Both the position numbers and the translations under genes were made by a program. From Coriobacteriaceae bacterium AM48-5 (GTDB lineage Bacteria > Actinomycetota > Coriobacteriia > Coriobacteriales > Coriobacteriaceae), in assembly GCA_027669525.1 (NCBI GenBank), contig JAQEDJ010000006.1, positions 4,269 through 68,268 on the forward strand: a stretch of DNA of 64,000 bases, written 5' to 3'. The notes under the pieces are model-generated. The model did no database searches, was not told the origin of the DNA, and saw nothing but the letters and a program-made list of their open reading frames with translations. Below are positions 37,176-46,070 of the stretch, in pieces (within the stretch, counting starts at the first letter, position 1; each line of letters begins with the position of its first letter).

Positions 37176-37216
37176 AACCGTGTGGCCATTGACCTAATAG
37201 TCATGGCCACACGGTT
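37176..37216. terminator. 14-bp perfect hairpin between nanA and nanK
   Basis: AACCGTGTGGCCAT at 37176-37189 and its complement at 37203-37216, with a further GAC/GTC step after a one-base bulge. No adjacent U-run. It lies in a 172-nt intercistronic gap and could be an attenuator or RNA-stability hairpin. Confidence 0.6.
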
Positions 37217-37246
37217 GAACGGCGAGGTCGGGTGCCTGGGAAAGCT

Positions 37247-38166
37247 TTACAGGAGGCCGTTGTCCTGGAGGACCTTCCTAATAGCCTCGACGTTCTCGCC
37301 GGTCATGGCCTTCACCGGGCGCGGCATGGTCGGGCTGTCGAAGATACCCATGAGGTTCATAGCGGTCTTGAAGGCGCCGACGCCACCGGCATAGCCCTGG
37401 ACGCCCGAGGTGACATCCCAGATGTGCGAAATCTCATTGAGGCGATCCTGCTCGGCCTTGACGGTAGCCCAGTCACCAGCCTGAGCGGCCTTCCACTGAC
37501 GAACGTAGCCCTCGGGCTCAACGTTGGCGAGACCCGGGACAGAGCCGTCGGCGCCACCGAGGTAAGCGCCGTCGACAACAACCTCGTGGCCGGTGAGGAT
37601 GCTCATCGGATGGCCGTTCTTCTCGTTCTCCTGAACGAGGTAGCGGAACGAGATGTCATCACCCGAGGAATCCTTGACGCCAGCAAGGACGCCCTCGGCG
37701 CCGAGCTTGGCAAGGAGCTTCCAGGGGAGCTTGGTGTGAACGCACACGGGAATGTCATAGGCAAAGATGGGCAGGTCGAGCTCCTCGTGCAGAATGCGGA
37801 AGTGCTCCTCGACCTCGGTCATGCCTGCAGGGCATAGAACGGGCAGGTGGCGACGAGGGCATCGGCACCCAGCTCCTGAGCGACCTTACCGTGCTCAATC
37901 ATGCGCTCGGTCTCGGTATCGATGATGCCGACCAGGACGGGCACGCGGTGGTCGACGATACGAACGGCCTCGGCGATGATCTGGCGACGACGCTCATCGG
38001 TGGAGAAGACGACCTCGCCCGAGGATCCCAGGAAGAACAGGCCATCGACGCCGGCATCGATCATGCGGTTGATGCTGCGCTCAAAGGAGACAACATCGAG
38101 CTGGTGATCTTCGGTATCGGGAACAACGACGGGAGGGATAACGCCGGTGAATTTCTGAGTTGCCAC
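37247..38166 (-). CDS. nanA: N-acetylneuraminate lyase / DapA-family aldolase (frame broken once)
   Basis: Cleaves sialic acid to ManNAc and pyruvate. Class I aldolase of the DapA superfamily: GVIPPVVVPDTEDHQLD start, FFLGSSGEVVFSTDER (the GSSGE motif), VLVGI, FAYDIPV (catalytic Tyr) and LAGVKDSSGD (Schiff-base Lys). The break at 37824-37825 needs one extra G on the coding strand (CAGGGCATG), joining PFYALQG to MTEVEEHFRIL. Restored length is 306 residues. The start is GTG at 38166 after AAGGAG. Context with nanK and nanE makes NanA the best call within the DapA family. Confidence 0.88.
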
Positions 38167-38234
38167 AAGAATCTCCTTAGTTGTCTGGCGGGCGGCCCTA
38201 TGCCACCCACTCTTGTTGGCAGTGTCCAGGCCGT

Positions 38235-39086
38235 CTAGGCCAAAGAACACGGGTAGAACGTTTGGTTAAAAAAGTCGATGACTTCGTTTTCGAACGCATT
38301 GATGCGCTCATGAGCGTATTTGGCATAGATGATATGCCTCCGGTCACACTCAAGACCGTTGAATACGGCAAACTGGCCCTTGGGATCGCTCACGGTATCC
38401 ATAAGCGATGTGCCCATGAGCACCGATCCACGCACCCGAGACGACAACGCCTCGAGGCCGCCAGGAAGCGGATTGGCAACCGCCGTGCAGGCGAGGCCCC
38501 GCTCGTCCAGAGCGGAAACCGCCAGCGCGACTCCGCCGCCAAGGCCCTCGCCCCATGCAAAGATGCGGTCGGGGTCCACGCCATCAAGATTGCGCGCCAC
38601 CTTCGCCATCGCGCAACCCCAACGGACGCGCTTGACAAAAGCAGGAGAGGCAATCCCCTGCTGCAGCTCGCTGGATCCAATCGCCTCATCGTCCAGCGCA
38701 AGCACGGCATATCCCATGGCCGCAAACCTCGTCATGTGATGCCATCCCCGCACGGGTCGGTCGATGTCGTGAAACATCAGACATAGCGGCACAAGCTCGG
38801 ATGCCCGGGCGTGACCTAAGGGCTCAATCAAACGGCCGTGTACGACATACCCGCCGAGTTCAAAGGAAACCTCGGAGTAGCGCGCGCACGGATTGACGAA
38901 ATCAATCGCCGTAACAGTCAGGCCGCAAACCTCAAAGTCCGAGGCGGCTGTCTCTAATTTGGAAACATCCGCAGAAGCATCGCCGCGCCAACCCCGGAAA
39001 TCAGAGAGCCTTGACGAAACCGTTCCAGGCATCCCCGCGAGCCCGGGGACGATCAGCTCGTCGACATTGCTCTCGCACTTAGACAT
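38235..39086 (-). CDS. Axe1-family esterase paralogue lacking the nucleophile serine
   Basis: 283 residues with an alpha/beta-hydrolase core related to the adjacent gene (LCLMFHDIDRPVRGWHHMTRFAAMGYAVLALDD). At the nucleophile elbow the neighbour has NGASQGGGL, while this protein has AWGEGLGGGV, so the Ser is replaced. The Asp (LMDTVSDP) and His (KYAHE) regions persist, but the usual CPP after the Asp motif is lost. It is probably not a standard esterase; it may bind substrate or support the active copy. Its ATG overlaps the stop of the active gene (ATGTCTAA), giving tight coupling. Confidence 0.75.
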   Translation of the reverse strand: MSKCESNVDELIVPGLAGMPGTVSSRLSDFRGWRGDASADVSKLETAASDFEVCGLTVTAIDFVNPCARYSEVSFELGGYVVHGRLIEPLGHARASELVPLCLMFHDIDRPVRGWHHMTRFAAMGYAVLALDDEAIGSSELQQGIASPAFVKRVRWGCAMAKVARNLDGVDPDRIFAWGEGLGGGVALAVSALDERGLACTAVANPLPGGLEALSSRVRGSVLMGTSLMDTVSDPKGQFAVFNGLECDRRHIIYAKYAHERINAFENEVIDFFNQTFYPCSLA

Positions 39087-40054
39087 GAGCCTCCCCTCCC
39101 TCGCAGAAAAACGGAATGATCATGTCGTCAAAGTCCTGAATCTCCTCGTGGCCGAAGCCTCAAAGAACTCGTGTCGTTTCTCACAGGCCAGGTTGTTGTA
39201 GACCGCAAACTGCGTCGCCGGCGGACAGACGGTATCGGCTGTGCCGGTGCCAAACAGCACGGGGCATTTGACCATAGGGCAAAGTTCTTGGAATCGAAGG
39301 ACGCCAGCTTGGCATAGGCTTCGTCGATACGAGTCGAGTCCTCGTCAAACCAGCGAGACCAATAGCGCAGGCCCTCGTAGGCAATGTCGTCGGCATCCAA
39401 ATCCCAGACTAGGCGGAAATCCGACAGGAAGGGATAGAGGATGGCGGCGCGATTGATAAGCTCGCTGTTAAGTGCACAGGTCGCAATGCCCAAACCGCCG
39501 CCCTGCGACGCGCCGTTCACAAACACACGGGCAAGATCGATGCCCTCGAGCTCGCGAACGATGCGGCACAGGATGCGAATATCTTGGTGCAAGCGGACAT
39601 AGTAGAGGTTGGCCGGATCGCCGTCGATACCGGCGACGATATGGCCCGCGACCGTTGTGCCCTCAAATCCACCAATGTCCTCGGAGGGACCTCCTTGGCC
39701 GGGGCAGTCGAGGGCGATGAGTGCCATGCCCATGCCCGCAAACGACGCCTGCTCAAACCAGCTGCGGCTTGCACCCGGATACCCATGGAACTGAAGTACC
39801 AATGGCACGGGCTCATCCGAGACGGGTTTAAGGTACTTGGCATGCAGGCGAGCGCCACACATGCCGGTATACCAGAGGTCGAAAAGCTGGCAGGTCACGG
39901 CATCGGTGACCGATGCCGTCTCGATCGCATAGTCAAGCCCGACGGCGTCGGCCTCGGCCATGCGGTCCTTCCAAAAGAGATCGAAATCTGATGGACGGGG
40001 CATGGCGCCCCGATACCCACCAAATTGCTGTTGTAGCTCCTGAGCACTTGGCAT
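39079..40054 (-). CDS. Axe1-type acetyl esterase in the sialic-acid operon (frame broken twice)
   Basis: Acetyl-xylan-esterase / cephalosporin-C-deacetylase family (COG3458). VPLVLQFHGYPGASRSWFE, nucleophile elbow VNGASQGGGLGIA, Asp motif FGTGTADTVCPP and His motif GFGHEEIQDFD. Breaks at 39277-39279 (one C) and 39158-39159 (one G on the coding strand) restore NFAPMVKCPVLFGTG and FFEGFGHEE, for 325 residues. No signal peptide, so it acts inside the cell. Between a sialic-acid importer and nanA the plausible substrate is O-acetylated sialic acid; that is inference. Confidence 0.82.
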
Positions 40055-40134
40055 GGCTCGTGAACCCAACCTTTCGAAATCGCAACGGAGGTGCGCCCGG
40101 CAAGGGAACCGGGCGCACGGGAGGGAAAGCGAGG

Positions 40135-40961
40135 CTACTCGCCGAGCTTGGGATGCAGCAGCGACGGCGCAGCACCGAGCAGCATCTTGGTGTAGGGGTC
40201 CTGAGGGTGCTGGAAGACCTGCTTGGCCTCGCCCTGCTCGACGATCTTGCCGCCATTCATAACGATGATGTCGTCAGAGATATAGCGGACCGTCTGGATG
40301 TCATGGCTGATGAACACCATGGCCAGGCCGAGCTCCTTCTTAAGGTCGGTCAGCAGGTTCAGAATTTGCGCGCGGACCGAAACGTCCAGAGCCGAGGTGG
40401 GCTCGTCGGCGATGATGGCATCGGGGTTCAGCGACAGGGCACGGGCAATTGCGACGCGCTGGCGCTGGCCGCCCGAAAGCTGGCCGGGAAGAACCTCGGC
40501 GGCGGAGCTGGGCAGACCGGTGAGCTCCAAGAGCTCCTTGACGCGCTTCTCCTGCTCGGCCTCGGTACCCAGGTTGTGGACGCGCATGGGGTCGAGCAGT
40601 TGCTCGCGAACGACCATGCGGGGGTTGAGTGCCGTGGCCGGGTTCTGGAACACGACCGAGATGACGCGACCCATGTGGCGACGGTCCTCGGCGGTACGTT
40701 TGGTAACGTCCTTGCCCTTAAAGTAGACCTTGCCGCTCGTGGGGGCTGCAGGCCGCACATGACGTTGGCGGTGGTGGACTTACCGCAACCGGACTCGCCG
40801 ACGATGCCGATCGTCTGACCGGGCATGAGCCTAATCGTTACACCCTGGACGGCGTGAACCAGGTTAGGGTGCAGAATCGAGCCGGTACGGGTCCTAAAGG
40901 TGACGTGGACGTCATCAAGGAAGATGATCGGCTCGACGCCGTTGACTGCGGTCTCGCTCAT
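40135..40961 (-). CDS. Peptide-type ABC transporter ATPase (OppF-like), sialic-acid importer (frame broken once)
   Basis: Walker A GESGCGKSTTANVM, signature LSGGQRQRVAIARAL, Walker B AIIADEPTSALDV. The break is at 40741-40745: a run of five C on the coding strand needs a sixth to join CGLQPP to TSGKVYFKGKDV. Restored length is 275 residues, short for OppF because the C-terminal extension is brief. It starts one base after the permease-ATPase fusion gene. Confidence 0.88.
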
Positions 40962-42976
40962 CTACATCACCTCCGCGTGAGGGGTCAAACCATTTGCCTT
41001 GAGCACCTCGTCGGGGAGCTCGGAATAGAAGTGCTCGGTGCCGGGCACGCGCTTGAAGACCGGACGGGTGTCCAGGCCAATACGCGGATGGCTCGAGCGG
41101 GGCGCGAAGCGATCGCCCTTGGGGAAATCGCGCGGGCTCGGAACGGCGCCGGGTACCTGGTGAAGGCGGCCCGAACCGCTCTCGATGGACAGAACGGAAC
41201 CCAGAAGACCGCGGGTGTACTCGTGAATCGGGTTGGTGAGCAGCTCCTTGGTGGGTGCCTGCTCGATAACCTGACCGGCATACATAACCGTGATGTTATG
41301 GGCGACCTCGGCGACCAGCGCCAGGTCATGCGAGACGAAGATCATGGCAAAGCCGAGCTTGGCCTGAAGGTCGTTGAGCAGCTTGATGACCTGCTTCTGG
41401 ACGGTAACGTCCAGAGCGGTCGTGGGCTCGTCGCAGATGACCAGCTTGGGGTCGCGGGTAAGGGCCATAGCGATCAGAACACGCTGACGCTGGCCACCGG
41501 AAAGCTCATGCGGGTAGCTCTCGAGCGTACGCTTGGGGTCGAGGCCCACGAGCTCCAGGAGTTCCTCGGCGCTGCGGGTGCCGCCGCGCTTGGTGAGCTG
41601 CTTCATCTGGGCAGAGATGAGCATGGAGGGGTTGAGCGAGGACAGGGCGTCCTGATAGACCATAGCGATATCGGTACCGCGCAGGCCGAACCACTCCTTC
41701 TTGCTCATCTTGAGCAGGTCGCGGCCCTCCCAGAGGACCTCGCCGGAAAGGTGCTCGTCATCGTCGGTCAGGCCCATGATGGCCAGCGTGGTGATGGACT
41801 TGCCGCAACCGGACTCGCCCACCAGGCCCATGGTCTGACCAGGACGGACGTCAAAGTTGACATGGTCGACGACGTTGATATCGCCGTGGTGCTCAAACTG
41901 AATGCAGAAGTCACGGACCGAGAGAATCGGTTCGACAGACTCGTCAGGCACATGGCGATCGTCACGCTTGAGCTCGACATCGCGCAGGGCGCCAAGGCGA
42001 GCGGAGAGGGACTGGGCCTGCTCCTTGTAGGCGCGAACGGGGTCGGAGACCAGCAGGTCGGCCTCGCGACGCTTGGAGGAATCGGTCGGATCCAGGGCGG
42101 CGGAGGGAGCAGCGGCCATGGCGTCGGTAATGCCCTCGGAGAGGATGTTGAGCGCCAGGCAGGTGATCATGATGGCCAGGCCCGGGAACAGCGCCTGCCA
42201 CCAACGGCCGGCGAGCACGCCGCCGCGGGCGTCGCTAGGATGTTGCCCCAGGTAGCGGTGGGCTCCTGGATACCAGCGCCGATGAAGGTCAGCGAAGCCT
42301 CGAAGATGATGGCGTCGGCGACCAGGGTAACGGTGAAGACCATGATCGGGGCGATGCAGTTACGCAGAACATGCTTGATTAAAATCCACGGAGCCTTGGC
42401 GCCGGAAACGATGACCGCGCGGACATAGTCCTCGCCGTACTCGGACACGATATTGGCGCGCACGATACGGGCAATCTGCGGAGTGTACATAAAGCCGATG
42501 GCGAAGATGATCGACGGCACGGAGTTGCCCAGGATGGAGACGAAGACGGCCGCGAGGGCGATGCCCGGGATGGACATGATGATGTCCAAGATACGCATGA
42601 TCGTCTCGGAGACGGCCTTGCGCGAAACCGCTGCAAGGGCGCCCACGACCGAGCCGCAGACCAGAGCCATGGCAGTAGCGCCAAAGCCGATAATCAGCGA
42701 GTAACGACCACCGTAGAGCATACGCGACAGAATATCGCGACCCTTATCGTCGGTACCGAAGATAAATCCGTTGCCGGGAGCCTGGCGAGCCGTAAAGATC
42801 TCGACCGGGCTATAGGGGGCAAGAAGGGGCGCCAGAATCGCAGTCAGGGCGACCAGCACCAGCACGACGGCGGCAATCTTAGAAGACAGCGTCATCTTCT
42901 TCCAGCCACCGAGCTTGAGCCCCTTGGAGGCAGCCTTCTCGAGCTGCTCGGTTTGCTTCTCTCGAATCTTTACCAT
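40962..42976 (-). CDS. Fused ABC permease-ATPase (OppC-OppD-like), sialic-acid importer (frame broken once)
   Basis: Residues ~1-285 are an OppC-type permease (VVLVLVALTAILAPLL, FGTDDKGRDILSRML, EDYVRAVIVSGAKAPWILIKHVLRN). After a ~50-residue charged linker, residues ~335-671 are an ATPase with Walker A GESGCGKSITTLAI, signature LSGGQRQRVLIAMAL and Walker B LVICDEPTTALDV. The frame is lost near 42231-42234, inside the permease end (WGNILA..DARGGVL). The permease-to-ATPase junction itself is one uninterrupted frame, so the fusion is real. Fused permease/ATPase proteins are known in actinobacterial dipeptide-type systems. Confidence 0.88.
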
Positions 42977-42979
42977 AAT

Positions 42980-43934
42980 CTACACCGTCCTGATGCGCGG
43001 GTTGATGAGCAGGTAGAGCATGTCAACCACGATGTTGATGATGATGAAGGCAAGAGCAACGACGATAACGACGCCTGAACCAGGTTCGCCTCGTTGCCTG
43101 AACGCCCTGCAGAATCGCGGTGCCCATGCCGGGGAGGTTGAAGATAACCTCGATGACGACGGCGCCGCCCATGAGGTAACCGATCTTAAGACCGAGGGTG
43201 GTGACCGGGGTGATCAGCGCATTGCGAAGAACGTTGATACCGACGACGACCTTCTCGGGAACGCCGGCACCGCGAGCCATACGGACATAGTCCTTGTCGA
43301 GCTCCTCGACCATGGCGGTACGCACGATACGAGTCATCTGGCCCGTCAGCGGAAATGCCAAGGCGATGGCGGGCATAATCATGCGGCCCAGATAACCAGC
43401 CGGATTCGTGGTGAAGTGAGGCAGAGCACCCGATGCCGGGAGCACCTTAAGGTAGGAAGAGAACAGCAGGATCAACAGAACGGCAAGCCAGAACGACGGG
43501 GTTGCCAAGCCGGCGATGGAAAAGACGCGGATCACTTGGTCCGGCCATTTGTCGCGATACAGTGCCGCGATGACGCCGAGCAAAAACGAAACGACCGCAC
43601 CGATGGCAAGGCCGATGAAGGTCAGCTGCATCGTGACGGGCAGGGCCGTGGAGATGCGCTTGGCAACGGAGTTGCGAGCAGCACCATAGGTGCCCATGTC
43701 GCCATGGATCAAATCGCCCATATAGCGCACGTAGCGCACGGGCCAGGGGTCGTCCAGACCATACTTCTCATGGTACTCGGCAACCGCCTCGGGCGAGGCA
43801 CCGTCACCCAACGCCGTGTAGGCGGGGTCGGTCTTGGAGAACGACATAAGGAAGAACACCAGGACGGTGACGCCCAATGCCATGATCGGCAGCGCCACAA
43901 GACGCCTTCCAATCAAACGTAGCAAGTTGTTCAC
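42980..43934 (-). CDS. Peptide-type ABC permease (OppB-like), sialic-acid importer (frame broken twice)
   Basis: OppB-type permease: LLRLIGRRLVALPIMALGVTVLVFFLM first span, FSKTDPAYTALGDGAS periplasmic segment, coupling loop YVRMARGAGVPEKVVVGINVLRNALI. Two breaks at 43097-43098 and 43074-43075 each lack one G on the coding strand (CAGGC for CAGGGC). Restoring them yields VVIVVALAFIIINIVVDMLYLLINPRIRTV, the expected end, for 318 residues. The start is a GTG at 43934 after GGGGAGA. Confidence 0.9.
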
Positions 43935-43995
43935 GTTCTCTCCCCTTTCTTTTGTCGGTAGGACCAACTGGTATATGAGTACGGATACTCATTAC

Positions 43996-44029
43996 AAGAC
44001 CCGAGCGACATCGAGGTCGCCCGGGTCTT
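43996..44029 (-). terminator. Hairpin between binding-protein and permease genes
   Basis: AAGACCCG.GCGAC pairs with GTCGC.CGGGTCTT around four bases. Same position as the oppA-oppB hairpin; likely limits read-through. Confidence 0.65.
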
Positions 44030-44091
44030 TGTTTCAACTATGAGGATACGGTCCCAACGACCGACATCCTGCATACAGACTCAAGCGAGTC

Positions 44092-45705
44092 TTACGCCTT
44101 GACGGTCGCAATGCCCCTGAAGGACATGCTCGTCGTGCCGATGCCCTTGAAGCCATCGAGGGCCTCGCCGTTGGGCGCAGTGGACGGATCGTCCCAGGAA
44201 GCGGAGACGGTCTTGACGTGGACAACGGGGTACAGAACAGCGTTGTCGGCAATGATGTCGAAGCACTCGTTCCACTTCTTCTGCTGCTCGTCGCCCTCGG
44301 CGGCAAGAGCCTCGTCCATGAGACCGTGGAGCTTCTGCCACTCAGCGGACTCCTTCCACGGGCAACGGGTCTGCATCCAGACGTTGTCGCCGTACCACCA
44401 GTTGAGCAGCAGGTCGGGGTCGGCGCCGAAGCAGGAAGGATCGCCAGGGGCAAGGAGGATATCGTAGGCCTCGCCGCCGTCGATGGCAGCGTAGGTGGCC
44501 GGCGAGGTATCGGTCTGGATGGTCACATCGAAGCCGAGAGCGTCGAGGTCGTTCTTGACCTGGGCGGCCATGCCCTTGATCTGCTCGTTGTCGGTGGTGC
44601 GCAGGGTGATGGCACCCGGGGTGATGCCAGACTCCTCAATGAGCTTCTTAGCCTTCTTGGCGTCGGTCTTGTACACCGTGGAAGCCTCATGATAGTTGGT
44701 GAAGCTCTTGGGCAGGTAGCAGCTGGCAGCGGTGGCAAGGCCGGCGAAGGTGTTGCTGACCATCTTCTCGGTGTCGAGCGCATACATGACAGCCTGACGG
44801 ACCTTGACGTTGTTCCAAGGCTCCTTGGCGACGTTGAACATGATGAAGCGGGTGCCGAAACCCTGAACGTTATCGATCTTGCAGCCGGCGCTCTCGAGCT
44901 GGTCGACGGCGTCAGCGGTAACAAGCTCCATAACGAGCGTGGAGCCCTCCTGCTGAGCGGTAACGCGAGCGGTGGGGTCGGTCAGGATGCTGTACTGGAT
45001 CTTCTTATCCTCGGCAGCATACTCACCGTTGTACTCGGGGTTGGGAACCAGGGTGATCTCGGTATCGGAGATAGAGTCGTACATCCAGGGGCCGGATCCG
45101 ATCGGCTGCTTGGCGCGATCCTCCTCGGTCTGGGTGGCCGGGGTAACGCGGACGATGGCCAGACGATCCTTGAGCAGGGAGAAGTTGGGGACCTTGGTCT
45201 TGACCGTCACGGTGCTGGCGTCCTTGGCCTCGATGGACTCGAAGGGCTGGAAGAACGGAGCATAGGTAGCGGAAGCGGCACAAGCGGTGTAGGAGGCAAC
45301 GACATCGTCAGCGGTGACCTCGGTGCCATCGGAGAACTTGGCGCCCTTGCGGATGGTGACCTCGAAAGTGGTGTCGTCCACAGACTTGGGATCGTCGGTG
45401 GCGAGCTCGTTGAAGGTGCTGTAGTCGTGGTAATCGATGCCGTAGAGGCCCTCGACGACGTGCCAGTTAGCACCCAGGCCCACAGCGGAGCCGGTGCTGG
45501 CGGGGTCGAAGCTGGACGGAGCGTAAGCGGAACCAGCGGTGATCACGCCGCCGCCACGGTTGGCGGAATCGGCGGAACCAGAAGCGGAACCCTCGTCGCT
45601 AGAGCTGCCACCGCAGCCGGTGAGACCAAGCCCTGCGACAGCAGCGACGCTGCCGGTGAGGCCGAGGAACGAACGCCTGGACATACCCTTGTTGATGATG
45701 GCCAT
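44092..45705 (-). CDS. Family 5 substrate-binding lipoprotein of the putative sialic-acid ABC importer
   Basis: 537 residues. The N terminus MAIINKGMSRRSFLGLTG...LGLTGCGG has a Tat-like SRRSFLGL motif and lipobox LTGC. The family 5 signature region is GAKFSDGTEVTADDVVASYTA. It heads an operon with two permease modules, two ATPases, esterases and nanA-nanK-nanE. Haemophilus ducreyi SatABCD is a precedent for peptide-family transporters importing sialic acid. The substrate is inferred from the operon. The ATG at 45705 has GGAGA at 4 nt; the frame is intact. Confidence 0.85.
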   Translation of the reverse strand: MAIINKGMSRRSFLGLTGSVAAVAGLGLTGCGGSSSDEGSASGSADSANRGGGVITAGSAYAPSSFDPASTGSAVGLGANWHVVEGLYGIDYHDYSTFNELATDDPKSVDDTTFEVTIRKGAKFSDGTEVTADDVVASYTACAASATYAPFFQPFESIEAKDASTVTVKTKVPNFSLLKDRLAIVRVTPATQTEEDRAKQPIGSGPWMYDSISDTEITLVPNPEYNGEYAAEDKKIQYSILTDPTARVTAQQEGSTLVMELVTADAVDQLESAGCKIDNVQGFGTRFIMFNVAKEPWNNVKVRQAVMYALDTEKMVSNTFAGLATAASCYLPKSFTNYHEASTVYKTDAKKAKKLIEESGITPGAITLRTTDNEQIKGMAAQVKNDLDALGFDVTIQTDTSPATYAAIDGGEAYDILLAPGDPSCFGADPDLLLNWWYGDNVWMQTRCPWKESAEWQKLHGLMDEALAAEGDEQQKKWNECFDIIADNAVLYPVVHVKTVSASWDDPSTAPNGEALDGFKGIGTTSMSFRGIATVKA

Positions 45706-46070
45706 GTCTTCTCCTATCAATAGAGAATCTTACCCGGGAGCACCTAGACTTGCCCCCGCGCAACTTGCGGACGATATATACCTTACCTACCGACAAACCC
45801 AACTGAGGTGCCGCACTCGGCGACCGATACATACATACGCTTGAACGGTATTTACTGCCGTTCACCGAATTCATTGACAAATGATTCGACAGACAGTATG
45901 TATCGACGATGTGAGATATCAGTCTTCGTCAACCCGCAGGATAGCAGTGTTATTCACCATGTCGAGTCAAACGTTTTAGCGTTAATAAAACCCGAAATCG
46001 GTAGGTAATCGCCGCGAAACAAATGATTGAAAATCGGCCAATCATGTATATCAGTTGTTTAGAAGCGCGT
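45706..46070 (-). promoter_or_regulatory. Upstream region of the sialic-acid operon with a palindromic operator candidate
   Basis: 365 gene-free bases. TGAACGG at 45842-45848 and CCGTTCA at 45858-45864 form an inverted repeat with a nine-base AT-rich spacer, about 140 bases before the binding-protein start. Repeated ATACATAC-type tracts lie on both sides. No regulator gene is adjacent, so the binding factor is unknown. Confidence 0.5.
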
